Below, in pieces: positions 58,548 to 64,000 of a DNA stretch of 64,000 nt (positions are counted from its first letter, which is position 1; each line of letters starts with the position of its first letter). The position numbers were made by a program, and so were the translations under genes. A model generated the notes under the pieces. That model had not been told where the DNA came from, did not search any database, and saw only the letters and a list, made by a program, of their open reading frames with translations. Source of the DNA: Methylomusa anaerophila (GTDB lineage: Bacteria > Bacillota > Negativicutes > Sporomusales > Sporomusaceae). Location: the NCBI RefSeq assembly GCF_003966895.1, contig NZ_AP018449.1:751424-815423 (forward strand), written 5' to 3'.

Positions 58548-60224
58548 CTATAATTTTCCGGATCGAATTATTGCATATAGTACCCATGCAAACATGAAAA
58601 TGGCAATAATAAAACCAATTTCAAGTACAGGGAAGTTCCAGAGTAAGGGTGGTTGTCCCATTAAGGATAAACTAATAATACTACTACCCATCAAAATGCT
58701 AAATGCTAATAGCATTATGCTTACAGATATTCGATTGCTAATTCGAGCCTGATGCTTTAAAAATAGGTCTGTTTCAGTAAGAGATACGTCTAAGTGTAAA
58801 CGCCCTTGATTAACAATGGTACTTAACTCTTTTACGTTTTGGGGAGCATTGCTAAAAAGCTCACCAAAGTCAACAGCGATTTTCCATATGGACTCAGCAA
58901 TTGTCTTGGGGTGCATTCTTTCCATTAATAATTTTTCCCCAAAAGGTTCAACCACATCAAGCAGACTTAAAGCAGGGTCAAGTTTTTTTACAACGCCTTC
59001 TACAGTGAGCAACGCCTTGCCAACCAATACTAGATCAGATGAAATCCGGATGTTATGTTTTTGGGCAATACCGAAAAAATTGGTTATGGCTTCGCCAATA
59101 CTGATTCGACTTAAAGGTAGTCCATAATAAGTATCTTTAAAAAGTTCAATATCATTTCGCAACTGCCGGGTATCTACTTGGGGAGGGACTATTCCTATTC
59201 TTAGAACAGCCTTCAGTAACTCGGCTGTATCATTACGTTTAAGGCCAATCAGTAATGATGATAAACAGTTTTTCATTTCGGAGCCAAGTCTTCCTACCAT
59301 CCCAAAATCTAAAAAGCCAATAACCTCCTGCGGCAGCACAATAATATTCCCAGGATGCGGATCTCCGTGAAAAAATCCATTAACAAATATCTGTTCAAAA
59401 ATACCTTTTGCAAAACGATTGGCGATTAATGAGAGATTGTATCCTCGCTGTGCAAGTATATCAATTTGGCTTACCTTTATACCTTGAAGAAATTCTGTTG
59501 TAAGGATTTTTTTAGTGGTATAATCCCAATAGACATTAGGAATATAAAAATCCTTCTGTTCTTTTAGCTGACCGGAAATTTTATCACTATTCCGGGCTTC
59601 AACAGTGTAGTCAAGTTCTTTGCGAAGGGACTTGGAAAATTCATCTATTATATCGACAATTTGATATTGTTTGGCCCATTGGAACCGGTTTTGGGCGGCC
59701 ATCGCTATTTCAAATAAAATTTCCAGATCTGTTTCAATATTGGCAGTAATACCGGGACGTTGAACTTTTACTGCTACTTTTTGTCCGGATTTTAATATTG
59801 CCATATGAACTTGTCCAATCGAAGCCGCAGCTAACGGCTCCGGATCAAATTCCTGAAATATTTCCTCGATATCAGAACCCAGTTCTTCTTTGATTAAACT
59901 CCGAATTTGTTCAAATGGAAAAGCGGATACTTTATCTTGTAATTTCTCTAAGTGAATAATAATTTCACTTGGTAAAATATCTGGTCTAGTGCTGGCGATC
60001 TGACCTAATTTTATGTAAGTAGGCCCCAGTTCTTGCAGGACAATCCGAATTCTTTCCCCAAGGTCAGGCGAGGTCACTTCGGATGATTTTATCCACAGAC
60101 GTTCATGATAGGGGATTTTGGGAATTACATCTATTTCTTCAACGAGGTAGCCAAACCCTTGATTTACTAATACAGCAGCAATTTCACGATATCGATTTAT
60201 ATGCCGTAGTTGTTTGCCAAACAT
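58548..60224 (-). CDS. UbiB/ABC1 atypical kinase family protein
   Basis: 558 residues. The ABC1 kinase core has the family's KxGQ motif (YIKLGQIASTRPDILP), the lysine in VAVKVQRPG and the catalytic loop GFFHGDPHPGNIIVLP with GFLDFGMVGRL. Two C-terminal transmembrane helices follow. UbiB proteins support quinone-lipid biology in other bacteria; the role here is unknown. A GGGGAGG site precedes the ATG. Confidence 0.9.
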   Translation of the reverse strand: MFGKQLRHINRYREIAAVLVNQGFGYLVEEIDVIPKIPYHERLWIKSSEVTSPDLGERIRIVLQELGPTYIKLGQIASTRPDILPSEIIIHLEKLQDKVSAFPFEQIRSLIKEELGSDIEEIFQEFDPEPLAAASIGQVHMAILKSGQKVAVKVQRPGITANIETDLEILFEIAMAAQNRFQWAKQYQIVDIIDEFSKSLRKELDYTVEARNSDKISGQLKEQKDFYIPNVYWDYTTKKILTTEFLQGIKVSQIDILAQRGYNLSLIANRFAKGIFEQIFVNGFFHGDPHPGNIIVLPQEVIGFLDFGMVGRLGSEMKNCLSSLLIGLKRNDTAELLKAVLRIGIVPPQVDTRQLRNDIELFKDTYYGLPLSRISIGEAITNFFGIAQKHNIRISSDLVLVGKALLTVEGVVKKLDPALSLLDVVEPFGEKLLMERMHPKTIAESIWKIAVDFGELFSNAPQNVKELSTIVNQGRLHLDVSLTETDLFLKHQARISNRISVSIMLLAFSILMGSSIISLSLMGQPPLLWNFPVLEIGFIIAIFMFAWVLYAIIRSGKL

Positions 60225-60272
60225 AAAACCTACCTCCCCCAGTTTATACGATACAATATGTCCGTCATTTCC

Positions 60273-60902
60273 TTAAAATTTATCAGTTAACCCAATGCCA
60301 AAGCTCCGCAATGCCATGGTAGGATTAGCGGGTCCACCCATGCCAACAGTCAGGTGCCGGTAAGTCGTATTTAGTTCCCAGTTTTTAGCAAGCTTATAAG
60401 CTAAGCCAAACTCAACATTGGCGACATGGGTTCCGTCGGTCGCCAGTATCCCGTACAGGGTATATTTTTTGCTCAACTCCTTAATCCCCACTACTCCCAG
60501 CACAACGGCTGTCCGGTCAGGCATGTCGCGGCCGGTAGCTGCGTTTTTACTGCTGGTCCAGGTGTGTCCGACAAAAATCTGATAATGGGGATCAAGTTCA
60601 TAACATACATTGAACTCGCGGTGGTTGGAGCGATGCCTGCCGTCATACACGTCGCCGTCGTAATGGGTATCGCGGTATTGCAGCGCAAATTTCTTGCTCA
60701 AAGCGGTGGTGATACTCCATTCATAGTTTGTATCCCTGGCGTTTTTCGTGTCCACTTCATTATGTACTTTGATATTGTAGTCCAGGGCAGTATTACCCTG
60801 GGAAAAATGATTGAGCGGGCCGGCCAGAGCCGTCGGGCCTGTCCCCATGATAAACGCGCAGAAAAGCAAGCTGGCCAAAAGTTTGCTATATTTGCTATGC
60901 AT
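60273..60902 (-). CDS. Putative outer-membrane beta-barrel protein
   Basis: 209 residues with a signal peptide (LLASLLFCAFIMGTGPTALA, cut about residue 27). It is followed by alternating polar/hydrophobic strands and ends in KF, the C-terminal Phe typical of BamA substrates. No family is certain. Together with the RND pumps it supports a diderm envelope. AAAGGAGG precedes the ATG. Function unknown. Confidence 0.7.
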   Translation of the reverse strand: MHSKYSKLLASLLFCAFIMGTGPTALAGPLNHFSQGNTALDYNIKVHNEVDTKNARDTNYEWSITTALSKKFALQYRDTHYDGDVYDGRHRSNHREFNVCYELDPHYQIFVGHTWTSSKNAATGRDMPDRTAVVLGVVGIKELSKKYTLYGILATDGTHVANVEFGLAYKLAKNWELNTTYRHLTVGMGGPANPTMALRSFGIGLTDKF

Positions 60903-60989
60903 ATGCTCAGACCTCCTTTTATAACCTACTGTACAGTATGCTTATAACAATATTATTATGCAGCATATTGATGAACTCCCGTCATAAAA

Positions 60990-61011
60990 CCGTCATGCTT
61001 TCACATGACGG
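60990..61011. promoter_or_regulatory. Hairpin/dyad between OMP and HD-GYP genes
   Basis: CCGTCATG (60990-60997) and CATGACGG (61004-61011) form a perfect dyad with a six-base loop in the 237-bp divergent gap. It may be an operator. No T run follows. Confidence 0.35.
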
Positions 61012-61139
61012 CAAAGGTTTCTTCTCTTATATTTAATTTACTATAATTTAATATTAATCGCTGTTTTTCGACAAGGTATTCCCTTTTGCCTCGCATAATA
61101 TATTATATTGATTAGCGCAGTGGCTGGAGGTGTAAAGTC

Positions 61140-62201
61140 ATGCCTTATATAATAAAACAATATTGTCTCGGTGACGTGAAGCCGGGTATGAAGCTGGGAC
61201 GGGATTTATTGTCGGCAGAGGCTAAAGTAGTGCTATTAAGCGAGCATGCCGTCCTTACCGCGGCACTCATCCGTAAAATTCACGAATGGGGGTTTAGCGC
61301 AATTGACATTTTGGAAGAGTACGGGGATGAATTATTTTTAAATCTGCGTAATGATCAACAGTATTTTATTGCTGAATACCTGAAACTTGTAGACTCTATC
61401 GAAGATGCCTTTCATAAGACCCGTTACTTACGACAGATTCCGATTGAGCAAATTAATGATCTTGCGGAACAAACGATGAATTCATTGCTGTCTTCAACAG
61501 CAGTAATCAGTTTTCTTCACATAATTAATTCAAAAGATGATTATACATTCCGACATTCAGTAAATGTAGCGGTTATTGCCGGTGTAATCGGGAAATGGTT
61601 AAAATGGCCTGAGAAGAGTTTGCACCAATTGGTTCTGACAGGCCTTTTACACGACATTGGAAAAGCAATGATTCCTGTGGAGATTTTAAATAAACCTGAA
61701 AAACTTTCCCAAGAAGAGATGGATTTCATGCAACACCATACAATCATGGGTTACGAACTGGTAAAAGGTTTCAACCTGGTTTGCGAAGATGTAAAGCTGG
61801 GTATATTACAGCATCATGAACGCCTCGACGGTTCGGGTTATCCTGAAGGACTTGCCGAGAGCCAGATTGGACAATTTGGTAAAATTATTGCTGTTGCTGA
61901 TGTATATGATGCCATGACCAGCAACCGTGTATACCGTAATTCTTTGAGTCCTTTGTTTGTTATCCAGGAATTATTTAATGACATGTTTGGAAAACTGGAT
62001 CCGTCAGTTTGCGCTGTATTTATTTCCAATATCCGTGAATCCTTGGTCGGTACAACGGTAAAGTTAAGCAACGGATCGAATGCGAAAATCCTATTTTTGG
62101 ATAGATGCCGGCCAATTATGCCGCTGGTCCAGACGGATGACGGAGTATATATTGATTTACAAGAGAATACTGATATAGAGATTGTTGAAATTGTGTTCTA
62201 A
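61140..62201 (+). CDS. HD-GYP domain phosphodiesterase
   Basis: 353 residues. A small N-terminal domain (1-~120) is followed by an HD-GYP domain. The HD motif is LLHDIGKAMIP (residue ~168) and the extension is HHERLDGSGYP (~224), both intact. The protein therefore should hydrolyse cyclic di-GMP. There is no membrane segment. A C-terminal part (residues ~300-353) ends YIDLQENTDIEIVEIVF. GGAGGTG precedes the ATG. It is an isolated gene. Confidence 0.93.
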   Translation: MPYIIKQYCLGDVKPGMKLGRDLLSAEAKVVLLSEHAVLTAALIRKIHEWGFSAIDILEEYGDELFLNLRNDQQYFIAEYLKLVDSIEDAFHKTRYLRQIPIEQINDLAEQTMNSLLSSTAVISFLHIINSKDDYTFRHSVNVAVIAGVIGKWLKWPEKSLHQLVLTGLLHDIGKAMIPVEILNKPEKLSQEEMDFMQHHTIMGYELVKGFNLVCEDVKLGILQHHERLDGSGYPEGLAESQIGQFGKIIAVADVYDAMTSNRVYRNSLSPLFVIQELFNDMFGKLDPSVCAVFISNIRESLVGTTVKLSNGSNAKILFLDRCRPIMPLVQTDDGVYIDLQENTDIEIVEIVF

Positions 62202-62247
62202 GCCCGCCAATGGTCAAAATTAGCAATTCTCGCTACTATCACCGCCC

Positions 62248-63324
62248 CTAGACTTCTTTATCCCCGGCATTATACGCCTCAGCCACTTTTGCTTCGCCAA
62301 AAGTGGCCATTTCATTTACAATCTTAACGGCCGCGTCCAATAAGGTCATACCCAGCGCCGCGCCGGTGCCTTCGCCCAGGCGCATGTTGAGCCTAATACA
62401 CGGTTCCAACCCGAGCGCCTGTAGAATGGCCGCGTGTCCGGGTTCTTCCGATAAATGGGAAGCCAGCAGGTAGGGTTGGACGGAATTACATAAACGATAG
62501 GCCGCCAACACTGCCGCTGAAGATATGAATCCGTCCAGAATAATCAAAATCCGCCTGGCTGCCGCCCCCAGCACCGCTCCGGCCAGGGCCGCTATTTCCA
62601 GTCCGCCGACTTTAGCCAGCACGTCAATGACATCATGGGGATCAGGCTTATGCCGGGCAACAGCTTCTTCGATCACCCGGATTTTTTGGCTAATCACTTT
62701 CTGTTCAATGCCTGTGCCTCTCCCGACCACCTGTGCCGGAGGTTTGCCGGCAAGAAGGCTGGTAATGGCCGAGCTGGCCGTGGTATTGGCAATCCCCATT
62801 TCACCAAGGCCAATGACCTCGATTCCATCATCAGCCAGTTCATTGACCATATCCATCCCTGTCTGTAAAGCCTGAAGCACCTCCGGCCGCTCCATGGCCG
62901 GGCGATAACGCATATTGTCGGTGCCTTTGCGGATTTTACGGCGCCGGATGGGCAGCCCGGCCGGAAAGTCGGCTTTAACCCCTACGTCCACCAGTATCAG
63001 GCGGGCGTTGGCATGCCTGGCCAGCACATTGATTGCGGCCCCCCCGTTGACAAAATTATATACCATTTGTTCCGTCACTTCCGCCGGAAAGGCGCTCACC
63101 CCTTCTACCGCCACGCCATGATCGGCCGCCATGAGCAAAATGGCCTTGTTCGGCAGCGTTATAGGCAATTTCCCCTGAATACCGGCCAATTGACAGGCCA
63201 TCTTTTCCAATACCGCCAGACTGCCTGGGGGCTTGGTCAAGCTATCCAGCCGCTGTTGGGTCAACAGCATGCTGTCCTGGTTGAGTGGTTCAATCGACCT
63301 GATAATAGATTCCAATGATTTCAT
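62248..63324 (-). CDS. cobT: Nicotinate-nucleotide-dimethylbenzimidazole phosphoribosyltransferase (CobT)
   Basis: 358 residues. It activates the lower base for cobamide assembly. The pattern RLDSLTKPPGSLAVLEKMA near the N-terminus, GEMGIANTTASSAI around residue 170, and RLGEGTGAALGM late, with the catalytic Glu, are conserved. GGAGG precedes ATG 63324. No cobalamin riboswitch was recognised upstream. The 63325-63634 gap holds the repeat at 63534 and nothing else recognised. Confidence 0.95.
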   Translation of the reverse strand: MKSLESIIRSIEPLNQDSMLLTQQRLDSLTKPPGSLAVLEKMACQLAGIQGKLPITLPNKAILLMAADHGVAVEGVSAFPAEVTEQMVYNFVNGGAAINVLARHANARLILVDVGVKADFPAGLPIRRRKIRKGTDNMRYRPAMERPEVLQALQTGMDMVNELADDGIEVIGLGEMGIANTTASSAITSLLAGKPPAQVVGRGTGIEQKVISQKIRVIEEAVARHKPDPHDVIDVLAKVGGLEIAALAGAVLGAAARRILIILDGFISSAAVLAAYRLCNSVQPYLLASHLSEEPGHAAILQALGLEPCIRLNMRLGEGTGAALGMTLLDAAVKIVNEMATFGEAKVAEAYNAGDKEV

Positions 63325-63533
63325 AATGACCTCCGAAAAATTAAACAACCCCGTATCTGCTCAGTTAAGTAATTGCCACGAGCTGCTTAAAGACAGTCCG
63401 GTTACACGTTCCGCATAATAACACTGTTTCTACGGTAATAAATTTGGTACAATGTGAATGATATCGACTCATCGACTTAGCCCATGCTAAACTGACAAAT
63501 TGCGGTACTTAAATATATGCGGAATCACATGAT

Positions 63534-63603
63534 TATATATGTCCCATTAAGGAATTAACACATCCGGGATACAATTTCAATTCTTTTAATGCGTTCCATA
63601 TAG
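63534..63603. repeat. Dispersed inverted repeat, compact copy
   Basis: A ~70-bp unit whose arms resemble the TATATATGTC..TTAAAGAATTGA repeat at 20412: the left arm is TATATATGTCCCATTAAGGA and the right arm (reverse) TCTATATGGAACGCATTAAA. The internal spacer is shortened. It lies 32 bp before the AEC transporter start. Confidence 0.65.
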
Positions 63604-63634
63604 ATCAAACTAAAGAAGAAGGGTGCGGACAAAA

Positions 63635-64000
63635 GTGACGGCACAGATCGCTGCTATAACCAATCAGATTATAATCTTCGCAATACTTATGGCGATAGGT
63701 TTTATTGCCGCCAAGACCGACATTTTTACGAAAGATGCGCTGAATACTCTATCCCGGCTTATCGTTAAAATCATTCTCCCGGCATTAATATTTAGTGTTG
63801 TTGCGGGAAGCGGCGTTACGGCCAGGGAGTTTTTGATCAGCGGCAGATTCACCATGGGCGTGGTATTTTGTTTTTCCCTTCTTATCCTTGCCAGCGTGGC
63901 AATGAGCAAACTGTGCAAACTGGAAGGCAAGAGCGCAAATATCTATGTGGCTCTTTTAACCTTTGGCAATATGGGCTTTATGGGGATACCGCTCATACAG
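63635..64000 (+). CDS. AEC family transporter (partial, right edge)
   Basis: The first 122 codons of a membrane protein running off the window, starting at GTG 63635 (QIIIFAILMAIGFIAAKTD at residues ~11-29). Four hydrophobic helices are visible, with LSRLIVKIILPALIFS and LTFGNMGFMGIPLIQ. The latter is typical of the auxin-efflux-carrier (AEC) family. The substrate is unknown. Confidence 0.8.
   Translation, partial: MTAQIAAITNQIIIFAILMAIGFIAAKTDIFTKDALNTLSRLIVKIILPALIFSVVAGSGVTAREFLISGRFTMGVVFCFSLLILASVAMSKLCKLEGKSANIYVALLTFGNMGFMGIPLIQ

Noticed and set aside
63325-63533. Cobalamin riboswitch upstream of cobT
   Set aside because: The conserved B12-box sequence was not found on the minus strand.

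Overview
The window looks like chromosome from an anaerobic, spore-former-related diderm Firmicute (class Negativicutes, most like Sporomusaceae). Several things point there: strong Firmicutes-type AGGAGG ribosome binding sites with frequent GTG and TTG starts, occurring together with outer-membrane traits (two RND efflux systems and an exported beta-barrel-like protein ending in phenylalanine). It also carries cobamide and one-carbon genes (PduO-type adenosyltransferase, CobT, a B12-binding radical SAM protein, a methylenetetrahydrofolate reductase with the acetogen-type Cys-rich C-terminal domain) and a MurNAc recovery operon. The genus is an inference. I saw no rRNA, tRNA, CRISPR array or prophage.

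Layout. 1-9.3 kb: rhomboid protease, nitroreductase, a murP-mupG-murQ operon for N-acetylmuramic acid, a YkvA-like protein, a polysaccharide deacetylase, a DUF2157/GDYXXLXY membrane pair and a Crp/Fnr regulator. 9.4-17.3 kb: an arsenic and thiol-stress island on the minus strand. It holds arsR-acr3-arsC-arsR and a carboxymuconolactone-decarboxylase-like ORF, then a sigma factor, a C_GCAxxG_C_C protein, a NifS-like enzyme, two small proteins, a SigZ-like sigma factor and arsM. A DUF1638 gene lies beyond. 17.5-26.5 kb: a DHA2 drug exporter, pyridoxamine kinase, a MarR-regulated RND pump and a second polysaccharide deacetylase. 26.5-32 kb: cobalamin adenosyltransferase, then a REP-associated (RAYT) transposase with two internally deleted copies, then pdxR divergent from pdxST. 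32.2-44.1 kb: a surface-glycan cluster with three glycosyltransferase-type enzymes, two NodZ/FUT8-like paralogues, a hexapeptide acyltransferase and FkbM methyltransferases, one inside a three-domain FkbM-FkbM-GT11 fusion. A folate reductase gene sits among them. 44.3-50 kb: a coiled-coil repeat protein and a TetR-MexAB-like RND operon. 50.3-55.1 kb: a radical SAM/B12 protein overlapping a FeeM-like acyltransferase fused to a cyclic-nucleotide-binding domain, then an orphan PAS histidine kinase. 55.7-64 kb: a four-module CoA-disulfide-reductase-like protein with an ArsR-type regulator, UbiB-like kinase, outer-membrane protein, HD-GYP phosphodiesterase, CobT and the start of an AEC transporter.

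The observations most worth following are these. (1) The translationally coupled radical SAM/B12 and FeeM-cNMP pair looks like an undescribed small-molecule or lipid pathway. (2) Two RAYT-element copies share exactly the same 645-bp in-frame deletion and still encode small helix-turn-helix proteins; one of them supplies the C-terminus of PdxR. (3) Two sigma factors with Cys-rich tails lie in an arsenic island. (4) The glycan cluster combines NodZ-like paralogues with the triple fusion. (5) Several clean operator/promoter overlaps are visible (marR-RND, the CoA-disulfide reductase, and a Crp-type site placed to activate DUF1638). (6) There are at least two families of dispersed inverted-repeat elements.
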